A DNA stretch of 64,000 bases from JBDTSW01 sp963807385 (GTDB taxonomy: Bacteria; Actinomycetota; Thermoleophilia; Solirubrobacterales; 70-9). A program made the translations under genes and the position numbers. Each line of letters begins with the position of its first letter. The first letter of the stretch is position 1. Below the pieces are notes generated by a model that ran no database searches, had not been told where the DNA came from, and saw nothing but the letters and a program-made list of their open reading frames with translations. The stretch covers positions 248,001 through 312,000 of the forward strand of contig CAWEBQ010000003.1 in the NCBI GenBank assembly GCA_963807385.1. The letters are read 5' to 3'. Of the stretch, positions 22,008 to 29,483 are shown piece after piece.

Positions 22008-24080
22008 CTACAACCGCCTGGAGATGGCCCGGCTGGCCCGCTCGAAGGCGCTGCGGCCCCGCCTGCCTGCCGCACGGCGCCGCCTGGCGACGCTGCTCTC
22101 GGCCGCCACCGTTCCCTCCCAGGCGTCGTCGGGCACCCGCGAGAGGTGCTGCACGAGGTCCTCGAGCGCGCGCAGGTCCTTCGGGTCAGCGCCCGCCGAG
22201 AGCAGCGTGCGCATGGTCGCGATGCGCACGGCCGGGGGTTCGTCGGCGAACAGGAACTCGGCCAGCTGCTCTCCATCCCAGTCGGAGCGCCGCCGTACGG
22301 GCGAGCCCCCCATCCGCCCGGCCCCGCGCAGCGCCCACACCAGCCTGGCCCCGCGGGTGCCTTCGACCTCCACACCGATCGGCTTCCCGTCCCGGAGGGT
22401 GCGCATCGGGACCGGGGCCGGCTCGGCAAACGCCGGAGGCGGGAGCTTCTCGCAGACCGCGACTCGCAGATCCTCCCGGTCCTCCGCGGTGAGCGCCCGC
22501 AGGCCGCGGCGCGGGTTGACCTGATCCGGCCGGCCGCTGAGAATCGACGTGGCCATCGTGCTCAGCGCCGGCCAGTGGTTCTCCGGGATCACCCGCAGGA
22601 CGAAGAGCAGGGCTCCGTAGAGAGCGAGCAGGCCGACGACGACCCCCACCTCGGCGAGAGGCGGGAGCTCGGGAAGAAGGTGGAAGCCACCCCCGATCAC
22701 AATGGCCGCCAGCAGCCCCTTCAGGACCTCGGGATACGGGAAGGCGAGCGGGCTCTCACCGAGCTGGCTGCGCAGGAAGAAGTAGCTCACCGGGATGCTG
22801 AAGCCCACCAGCATCCCCACGGGAGCCGCGTAGATCCCGATCTCGGGCGCGAGCAGCATGCACGCTCCCACGAACAGCCCGGCAGCGAGCATCGTCGCGA
22901 GGACGAACGTCGCACGCGTCTTCTGCGGCCATGAAGTCTGGGCGTTCATCGTTCGCCACAAGGCGGGCATGGTCAGGCCCGCCGCGGCGAGCGGGATCAG
23001 CGGGGCTGCGTCGGCGAAGTCGGGCGGCGCGAGGTCGATCACGAGCTGCCCGAGCAGGACCATCGCCAGGACCGAGGTGATGCACACCAACAGGAAGTAG
23101 CCAAGGATCTGGCCGTCCGCGGTCGAGCGCCCGTACTGGGCGCGCACCGCCTTCAGGACGGGCGCCTTTCGGAGCGGGCGCATGGCGACCCGGAAGCCCT
23201 GCGGGAAGAACGTGACGACCATGCCGATCTTCGCCGCCAGCGCGTAGAGCCCGAGGTCCGTGTTGTCAACGAATCGCGAGAGGATGAACACGTCGGCGTT
23301 CTGGACCGTCCACAGCGAGGCTACGATCGGCACCCGGCGCTTGCCCGCCGCAATGATCTGGGTCACCTCCGAGAGGTCGAGGTTCGGCTCGAAGCTGCCC
23401 CGCAGCAGCACGAACGCGATCACCGCGCCCATAAGGCTCCCGACCGCGGCCGCCGCGATCGCTACCTCCAGGCGGCCGCCGGCGGCCAGCAGGGGGACCA
23501 TCAGCGCCAGGGTGATAAGGGGACGTCCGATCTCGGCGATCAAGAACGCCCCGGGGCGACGCTCGAACCACAGCGAGATCGACCCCACCCGGAACAGGAT
23601 CCCCGCTCCGCCCAGGATCCCGGACCACAGAATGAGATCGGCGTGCTTGGTGTCGCCCAGCAGCAGCTCGGCCAGGGGGCTGCGGAAGGCGACCACCAGC
23701 GCAGTGATGACCAGGCCCAGGACCGCGGCCCAGACAAGGCCCGCGCCGAGGCTCCTCTTCGGGGACGAGGACACGACCTCCTCCTCCTCCTCGTCGTCGT
23801 CATCGTCGTCGCTGCCGCCGAACGTGCGACGGATCGTGCCCGGCTTGACCGCGAGGCTGAAGATCATGCTGATCAGGGCGCCGCCGAACAGCAGCAGGCT
23901 GTACTGGCCCAGGTCCGCCGGGCCGAGGTACGCGGCCACCGCGCCGATGGTCCCCAGCTGCAGCAGATTGCCGGCGATCAGGGCGACTCCCTGGACTCCG
24001 GAGTAGGAGATGAGCCGGAAGCCCAGGACGGCTCCCGTGCTGCCCCCCGATCGCCGGCCCCCGGCCGGCCCCCCGCTCAT
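22008..24080 (-). CDS. Wzx-like polysaccharide flippase with acidic insert and long C-terminal extension
   Basis: Probable lipid-linked oligosaccharide flippase of the MOP superfamily. The 690-residue protein starts at ATG 24080, overlapping the sulfotransferase stop by four bases (ATGA). The first ~500 residues hold 12-14 membrane helices with the usual repeat around YLGPADLGQYSLLLFGGAL and YALAAKIGMVVTFFPQGF. Two features are unusual: an uninterrupted Asp/Glu tract (residues 91-101) in the second cytoplasmic loop, and a soluble C-terminal region of about 150 residues (from SGRPDQVNPRRG) with no recognised family. It is the last gene of the sulfotransferase cluster, so its cargo is plausibly a sulfated glycolipid (inference). 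Confidence 0.85.
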   Translation of the reverse strand: MSGGPAGGRRSGGSTGAVLGFRLISYSGVQGVALIAGNLLQLGTIGAVAAYLGPADLGQYSLLLFGGALISMIFSLAVKPGTIRRTFGGSDDDDDDEEEEEVVSSSPKRSLGAGLVWAAVLGLVITALVVAFRSPLAELLLGDTKHADLILWSGILGGAGILFRVGSISLWFERRPGAFLIAEIGRPLITLALMVPLLAAGGRLEVAIAAAAVGSLMGAVIAFVLLRGSFEPNLDLSEVTQIIAAGKRRVPIVASLWTVQNADVFILSRFVDNTDLGLYALAAKIGMVVTFFPQGFRVAMRPLRKAPVLKAVRAQYGRSTADGQILGYFLLVCITSVLAMVLLGQLVIDLAPPDFADAAPLIPLAAAGLTMPALWRTMNAQTSWPQKTRATFVLATMLAAGLFVGACMLLAPEIGIYAAPVGMLVGFSIPVSYFFLRSQLGESPLAFPYPEVLKGLLAAIVIGGGFHLLPELPPLAEVGVVVGLLALYGALLFVLRVIPENHWPALSTMATSILSGRPDQVNPRRGLRALTAEDREDLRVAVCEKLPPPAFAEPAPVPMRTLRDGKPIGVEVEGTRGARLVWALRGAGRMGGSPVRRRSDWDGEQLAEFLFADEPPAVRIATMRTLLSAGADPKDLRALEDLVQHLSRVPDDAWEGTVAAESSVARRRRAAGRRGRSAFERASRAISRRL

Positions 24081-25009
24081 GTCTGGAAGATCGACCAGTT
24101 CGCGAAGTCGCGGCCGACCAGGTCGCGCAGCCGCTCCGCGTCCTCGCGCAGCACCCGGAGCGCCTCGCCGTCGAGCGCGTCGCGGACGTCGGGGCGCTCG
24201 ATCGGGCGCCGCAGTGGGAGCCGCTCGTCCAGCGCGAACCACATCTTCGGGGGCAGCAGACGGCCCTTCCGGCTCCTGCTCATCCGCTCCAGACGCGCCG
24301 CCACGCGGGTGGCCCGGGTCTTGCCTGAGGTCGCGTGACGCTCCCGCTCGAAGCTCGGGTGGGTGAACTCGGGGTCGACGCCGAGGAACCCGAAGATCGT
24401 GCGCAGGCTATCGGCGCGCTCGCGCCGGAAGTCGCTCTGCTGGAAGACCAGGATCTGCTCCATGTCGTAGTAGCGCAGGAACTGCTGGAGCTGCATGTGG
24501 TACTGGCTGCGAATCAGGTACGAGGTGTTCGGGTGGGAGAGCGTGGTCGCGAGATCACCCTTCTCACGGCGCTTGGCGTAGTTGTGAACCCAGTGCGACG
24601 CGATCCGCACCAGGGGATCACGGACGACGTAGATCAGTCTGGCGTCGGGGAGCATCGAGTGCATCCGCTCGGGGACGCCGAGGTGGTGTGGATAGGCCGT
24701 GTAGTTGGGCGAGGATTCGCCCCGGACCGTTGCGTCCGGATCGAAGTGCCCCCTGTACCAGTCCGCCCCGCGCGGCCAGTTTCGCTCCTCGATGAAGAAG
24801 TTGAGCTCCTTCGGCTTCGACATCGAGATCTCCGGGTGGAGGCCGAGGTGGTAGTGCAGCCCGCTGGTCCCGCACTTCTGGGCGCCGATCACAACCAGAT
24901 TCGGCAGCGCGCCACCCCGGCTGGCGCCGTTGGCGCCGACGGTCGCCCCGGCGGTCGCCGGAGCCTCCGCCCCGCCTCGATCGATGCTGGGGGTGGTGGG
25001 AGCCTCCAT
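24077..25009 (-). CDS. PAPS-dependent sulfotransferase
   Basis: Moves sulfate from 3'-phosphoadenosine-5'-phosphosulfate to a hydroxyl or amine. The 310-residue protein has the 5'-phosphosulfate loop IGAQKCGTSGLHYHL (residues 41-55) and the 3'-phosphate motif VVRDPLVRIASHWVHNY. The segment KELNFF followed later by RGESSPNYTAYP is typical of carbohydrate sulfotransferases (heparan/NodH-like). It differs from the three tandem sulfotransferases further upstream, so it was recruited separately. Its stop overlaps the flippase start. No signal peptide or membrane helix, so it acts in the cytoplasm on a precursor before export. Confidence 0.92.
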   Translation of the reverse strand: MEAPTTPSIDRGGAEAPATAGATVGANGASRGGALPNLVVIGAQKCGTSGLHYHLGLHPEISMSKPKELNFFIEERNWPRGADWYRGHFDPDATVRGESSPNYTAYPHHLGVPERMHSMLPDARLIYVVRDPLVRIASHWVHNYAKRREKGDLATTLSHPNTSYLIRSQYHMQLQQFLRYYDMEQILVFQQSDFRRERADSLRTIFGFLGVDPEFTHPSFERERHATSGKTRATRVAARLERMSRSRKGRLLPPKMWFALDERLPLRRPIERPDVRDALDGEALRVLREDAERLRDLVGRDFANWSIFQT

Positions 25010-25052
25010 CGGAAGTGGCGCCCGCCGGGGAAGGTCGCCTTCCGGCTGACGC

Positions 25053-26603
25053 TCAGCGGCTCAGGGTACCGGAGGTGGCCAGGATCGCCGCCGCCGAATC
25101 TCCCACCGCGCACACGCGCCTGGGGCGACGGCGCTCGGCCAGGATCAGCTCCAGCCGGGCACGGGCGAAGCTCTCGTAGGGCTCTCCCGAGAGCGCTGCC
25201 TGCGGTTCCGCGGCACCGGGGATGTGCTCGTAGCCGACCCCCGCCCGCCGGAGCCTGGCCAGCTCGAGCGAGTCGGAGACGAACAACACCCGCTCGGGCG
25301 GGTCGGGCGTGCGCGCGAGGCCCTCGGCGAGGGCGGCTTCCGCCTCGCCGCTCGCGACGCCAAGCGCCAGGACCACGGTCCTGGGGGCCGGACGCTGGAG
25401 CGTCTGCTTGACGAAGGCGGCCGCGTGCACCGGCAGCCGGGCGGCGAACGGCGCTGCCGCCCGGGCGGCCCGGGCCGGGCTCCGCAGGTACTTGCGCCAC
25501 CGGCCGACGGGCTCGCTGCGCTTCGGCTCGCCGGTGGCGAGCGCCTCGAGCCACGCGGCGGCGTCGGGTGCGCCGTTGGCGGGCCGCAGCTCGCGCAGGC
25601 GCTGGCCCATCCGCCCCCGAGCCGCCGGATCGAGCAGCTCGTCGAGGCCGTCGTCGGGATCGGCCCCGGGATCGAGGGCAAGCCCGACGCCGGACGACTC
25701 CGCGAATCGGGCCCGGGCGGCCTGGTCGTCGGTCTGCCGCAGCATCGGGGCGAAGAGCGTCGGGACCCCGAGGCGGATCAACTCGTGGTAGGCGTTGTAG
25801 CCCGCTGCCGCGACCGCGCCGTCGATCGCCCGGAAGTAGCGCGAGATCGGGTAGGTGGAGCGCAGGTGGACTACGCCGTCAGGCACGTCCAGGCCGGCGG
25901 CGATCGCGGAGGACAGCACGGCCACCTGCACGCCGGGGCGCCCGGCGAGGCGCTCGACGCACCGTTCGGCGAGCGCGCGCACCTCGGCACCCTGGCCCAG
26001 GTTGACGAGGATGCAGGTCGCATCAGCATCGAGGCCCAGCTCGCCGGCGGCCTCGTCACGACCTAGGAGGTCCGCGTCGTCGCTGAGGACGATGGGCGCC
26101 ACCCGGTGCGCGGCCGAGCGACGCTCGACGGTCGGGCCGCGATCCTCGCTCTCGGCGAACTCCCCGGGCTCCAGCACGGCGTCGAAGAAGGGCTCCCGGC
26201 CGAGGGCGCCCCGGTTCGAGCCCGGCTTCCACATCGAGCGCCGGCACCAGACGCGCCTGGCCCCGCGCGCCGCGGGCAGGGCGTCGATCAGTCCCTGGTA
26301 GGGGTGGGCACCGTCGAAGACGATCACCTCGGGGTCGGCCTCCGCGAAAGCTGCGCGCAGACGACCCCGAAGCCGGCGTGACCAGCGCCAGTCGCTGCCC
26401 GCCCCGGGGGTGGTGTACGAGGCCACGTACTCCACCGCATAGCCCTGGTCGCGCACGACCGGCGCCGCGCCCGAGAGCGTGAGGAAGAGTGGATCCAGGC
26501 GCTCGAGGCGGCGCGCGATCGCCATCGAGCGGGTCAGATGCCCGAGACCGGTCCCGTTGGACGAGACGAAGAGGATGCGACCGGAGCCCTCGGCAGGGTT
26601 CAT
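25053..26603 (-). CDS. Glycosyltransferase, MurG/GT28-like, with C-terminal extension
   Basis: Predicted GT-B sugar transferase. The 516-residue protein starts at ATG 26603, overlapping the preceding stop by four bases. The N-terminus ILFVSSNGTGLGHLTRSMA matches the GT28/MGDG-synthase acceptor loop. The C-terminal half has the donor site: YNAYHELIRLGVPTLFAP with downstream QTDDQAARA. After about residue 375 there is an additional ~140-residue region with a Rossmann-like strand (RTVVLALGVASGEAEAAL, VLFVSDSLELARL). Placed between sulfotransferases, it probably adds a sugar to the same glycan or lipid (inference). Donor sugar unknown. Confidence 0.85.
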   Translation of the reverse strand: MNPAEGSGRILFVSSNGTGLGHLTRSMAIARRLERLDPLFLTLSGAAPVVRDQGYAVEYVASYTTPGAGSDWRWSRRLRGRLRAAFAEADPEVIVFDGAHPYQGLIDALPAARGARRVWCRRSMWKPGSNRGALGREPFFDAVLEPGEFAESEDRGPTVERRSAAHRVAPIVLSDDADLLGRDEAAGELGLDADATCILVNLGQGAEVRALAERCVERLAGRPGVQVAVLSSAIAAGLDVPDGVVHLRSTYPISRYFRAIDGAVAAAGYNAYHELIRLGVPTLFAPMLRQTDDQAARARFAESSGVGLALDPGADPDDGLDELLDPAARGRMGQRLRELRPANGAPDAAAWLEALATGEPKRSEPVGRWRKYLRSPARAARAAAPFAARLPVHAAAFVKQTLQRPAPRTVVLALGVASGEAEAALAEGLARTPDPPERVLFVSDSLELARLRRAGVGYEHIPGAAEPQAALSGEPYESFARARLELILAERRRPRRVCAVGDSAAAILATSGTLSR

Positions 26604-27508
26604 CCCAGGCGCTCGTACGCGTCCAGCAGGGGCCGGGCTACGTGGTTTCGCTCCGCCTCCAGCTCCACCAGGGTGCGCTCGTACTTGCGGCGCAACCGAG
26701 CGCGGCCGAGCGCGCCGAGGTCGTTCCCCCACCGCCCCCGGTGCGCCTGCCCGGGGCCCATCTCCCCCTCGAAGAAGGCTCGGACACCCTCGTCCTCGCC
26801 AGCTCCGCAGAAGGCCAGCAGCCGGCCGAAGGCCGCCTCCCGGTCGCCACCCACCAGGTCGTCGAGCACCACCGTGTGAAGCCGGTCGGGAACGAGGTCG
26901 AACCGCCCACCGTCGTCCTCTCCGCGAACGCCGGCATCGATCGCCCGGAGTCGGTCGGCCCACCAATCGATCGCGGGCCCGACGCGGGAGGGCCCCCAGG
27001 TCTTCGTCGTCACCGACGACGCGGCGTCCCGCCCGTCCCTGACCGTGTGCACGAAGCGGGCGTCCGGGAACAGGCGCCGGAGCGTCTGCGCCTCCCTGAT
27101 GTTGTGCGAGCTCATTTCCACCAGTCCGGGCTTGCCCTGCTCGCGTGAGACCCGGAGGAGCAGCTCCGCGTAGAGCGTCCGGCAGGCGCTCACCGGCTCC
27201 TCGTGGTAGGTGCTCTCGAAGCGGTCGGCGGCCTCGTTGAAGGCGGCGCGCGTCATCAGGTTGTAGAGGCCGCGAGGCTGGTCGTCCACCCGTACCCGGT
27301 GCCACCAGAACTCCCGCAGTTTCTCCATGAAGCCGGCGAGGCTCACCCGGCCCTCCAGCAGGTCCGGGATGCCGCGCTTGTTGCAGTGGAACCGCGACTC
27401 GATCGGCACGTCCGCGAAGCGCGCGTGGCTGCCGAGGAGCCGTCCCAGGATGTGCGTGCCGCTGCGCCCCGTGCCGCCGACGAAGATCAGCGTGGCGGGA
27501 TCGCTCAA
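26600..27508 (-). CDS. Sulfotransferase, tandem paralogue 3
   Basis: Cytoplasmic PAPS-dependent sulfotransferase of 302 residues. It has GGTGRSGTHILGRLL at the phosphosulfate loop, PIESRFHCN after it, then REFWWHRVRV, and VRDGRDAASS at the 3'-phosphate site. This set of motifs is shared with the two genes upstream, so the three are duplicates. The start is a TTG at 27508 whose last bases form the upstream stop (TTGA), a tight coupling. Its own stop overlaps the glycosyltransferase start. Acceptor unknown. Confidence 0.9.
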   Translation of the reverse strand: MSDPATLIFVGGTGRSGTHILGRLLGSHARFADVPIESRFHCNKRGIPDLLEGRVSLAGFMEKLREFWWHRVRVDDQPRGLYNLMTRAAFNEAADRFESTYHEEPVSACRTLYAELLLRVSREQGKPGLVEMSSHNIREAQTLRRLFPDARFVHTVRDGRDAASSVTTKTWGPSRVGPAIDWWADRLRAIDAGVRGEDDGGRFDLVPDRLHTVVLDDLVGGDREAAFGRLLAFCGAGEDEGVRAFFEGEMGPGQAHRGRWGNDLGALGRARLRRKYERTLVELEAERNHVARPLLDAYERLG

Positions 27509-28470
27509 CTCGCCACCGCCGCCCGCTCGAACGAGCGCCGCAGCAGCGCGGCGCAGTGGAACCCGTCTCGCTCGATCCGATCCAGGGAAGCCTCATACGC
27601 GGCGACGATCGCCTCCTGCTCGGCGGGGGTGTGACCTTCGCGCCAGCGCTCGCGGTTGGCCGCGTCCGCGCTCATCCGCTCGTCGAAGAAGGCCCGCATG
27701 TCCGGCTCCTCCTCCATCCCCAGGAACGAGCGCAGGCCCTCGTAGGAGGCCTCGCGATCGCCCCAGACCAGCTCATCCAGGGACACGGTGTGAAGGCGGG
27801 AGGGGTCCTGAAGGGCACGTGCGCCCTCCTCTGCAAGCCGCAGGCGGCCCTCCCACCAGTCGATGCCGGATGCCGCGTCGATCGGGTGGTGGTCCTTCTG
27901 GCGCTTGGAGACCTTGGACGATCCCGAGTCGCGACCGTCCCGCACCGAGTGCACGAAGCGGGCCTCGGGAAAAATCCTGCCAAGCCCGCCCGCCGCGGCG
28001 ATCGTGAAGCAGCTCATCTCGACGAGCGCAGGCTTGCCCTCCTCCTCCGCGAGCGGGGACAGCAGCGAGTAGAAGAGGGCCCGAGAGGCTGCGACCGGAT
28101 CATCGCCGACGGTCGCCTCGAAGTTCGCTATCGCCGACTCCAATCGCCCACGCGTGGTGATCTTGTGCAGGCCGCGCACCTTCGCCTCGCCGCCGCGGCG
28201 CGCCGCCAGCCACCGCAGCCGCACCGTCCCGCTGCCGCCGACACGCACCCGATGCCACCAGAACCGGCGGAGCTTGTCCACGAACTCCTCGGGGCTGGTC
28301 CGCCCATCGACGAGGTCGGCCAGGCCGCTGGGGTTGCAGTGGAAGCGGCACTCGATCGGCACCGAGGCGAACCGAGAGTTCTCGCCGAGCAGGCTGGCCA
28401 CGATGTGGGTGCCGCTGCGGCCGGTCCCGCCGACGAAGACGAGCTTCGCTGGATCCGGGGCGGCGCTCAT
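27505..28470 (-). CDS. Sulfotransferase, tandem paralogue 2
   Basis: PAPS-dependent sulfotransferase of 321 residues with GGTGRSGTHIVASLLG, PIECRFHCNPSG, RRFWWHRVRVGG and VRDGRDSGSSKVSKR. Compared with its neighbours it carries an additional basic insert (VRLRWLAARRGGEAKVRG) after the FWW motif, a possible difference in acceptor binding. The start (ATG 28470) overlaps the upstream stop by four bases. It has the same cytoplasmic setting as the others. Confidence 0.9.
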   Translation of the reverse strand: MSAAPDPAKLVFVGGTGRSGTHIVASLLGENSRFASVPIECRFHCNPSGLADLVDGRTSPEEFVDKLRRFWWHRVRVGGSGTVRLRWLAARRGGEAKVRGLHKITTRGRLESAIANFEATVGDDPVAASRALFYSLLSPLAEEEGKPALVEMSCFTIAAAGGLGRIFPEARFVHSVRDGRDSGSSKVSKRQKDHHPIDAASGIDWWEGRLRLAEEGARALQDPSRLHTVSLDELVWGDREASYEGLRSFLGMEEEPDMRAFFDERMSADAANRERWREGHTPAEQEAIVAAYEASLDRIERDGFHCAALLRRSFERAAVAS

Positions 28471-29450
28471 CCGGCGCCCTGCCGGCGTCGCTCGTAGGTG
28501 CGGCGTAGGAGCGGGACCGAGCTGACGTCATCGGCCGCCAGGCGATCGAGGGCCTCTGTGTACAGGGCATCGAGCCGGTCGCGCTTGGCGTCCGAGATCC
28601 CGCGGCGCCAGCGCTCGACGTTCGCGTCGCCCTGGCTCATGTTCTCCGAGAAGAAGCCCTTGACCCGCCGGCCCGGGCTCAGCCGCACCACCCCGAAGAG
28701 CTCGGCCAGGCTCTCGCCGTCGCCCTCGACGAGGAGCTCGTCGAGGCTGACCTCGGCCAGGTGTTCGGGCGCGACCGTCCGCGCCCCGGCGTCCATGGCC
28801 CGCAGGCGCTCCTCCCACCAGCGGATGCCCTGCACGCGGGTGCGTGGCCGCACGAGCCCGCGCGTCTGCGAGACGCGCGATGCCGACGCATCGCGACCGT
28901 CGCGCACCACGTGGACGAAGCTCGCCTGGGGAAACAGCCGCTGCAGCAGCGGCGCCTGAGCGATCGTGTCGCAGCTCTGCTCGACGATCCCGCTTACCTC
29001 GCCCTGCGCGTCGGCCGGCCACAGGAGGTCCCAGAAGAGGTCCACGCAGGCCCGGTCGGGGTCGTCTTCGAAGGCGGCGTCGAACGAATCCACCGCCTCT
29101 TCGAAGCGCTCACGCGGCACGAACTTGAACATGCCTCGCATACGGCTGGTCTGGAAGCCCTTCCACCAGAAGCCGCGGAGGCGCTTGAGGAACGCCTGCT
29201 TGCTGACATCCCCGGACAGGAGGCCCGGGAACCCGTCCTCGTCGGTATGGAAACGGCACTCGACCGGGATCAGGTGAAGCTTGCCGTGGCGCGTCAAAAG
29301 CTGCGAGACGATGTGCGTCCCGCTCCGTCCGGTGCCGCCGACGAACGTCACCGGAGGCACCCTGCGCATGCCCTCACGCGGGGTGCCGGTCTTCTTGTGA
29401 CGCGCCTTGCGGCGCCGCTGCGGGCGCTTCGCGGGTGTTCGTCGGTACAT
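28467..29450 (-). CDS. Sulfotransferase, tandem paralogue 1
   Basis: PAPS-dependent sulfotransferase of 327 residues. A very basic N-terminal stretch (residues 1-30, YRRTPAKRPQRRRKARHKK) precedes the phosphosulfate loop GGTGRSGTHIVSQLL (38-52). Then come PVECRFHTDEDG, LRGFWWKGFQT and VRDGRDASASRVSQ. The basic head could hold it at acidic phospholipids where a lipid-linked acceptor sits (inference); an internal ATG at 29369 would remove it. It is 33 bases downstream of the first membrane-protein gene and begins the block of three paralogues. Confidence 0.9.
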   Translation of the reverse strand: MYRRTPAKRPQRRRKARHKKTGTPREGMRRVPPVTFVGGTGRSGTHIVSQLLTRHGKLHLIPVECRFHTDEDGFPGLLSGDVSKQAFLKRLRGFWWKGFQTSRMRGMFKFVPRERFEEAVDSFDAAFEDDPDRACVDLFWDLLWPADAQGEVSGIVEQSCDTIAQAPLLQRLFPQASFVHVVRDGRDASASRVSQTRGLVRPRTRVQGIRWWEERLRAMDAGARTVAPEHLAEVSLDELLVEGDGESLAELFGVVRLSPGRRVKGFFSENMSQGDANVERWRRGISDAKRDRLDALYTEALDRLAADDVSSVPLLRRTYERRRQGAG

Positions 29451-29483
29451 GGACGCGTGAAGTTAGAGGGTTGGTCGCCGTGC

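Noticed and set aside
24077..29450. Possible recent horizontal island because of repeated sulfotransferase genes
   Set aside because: Codon use and GC content match the rest of the window, there are no integrase, tRNA or repeat borders, and genes are tightly coupled with neighbours.
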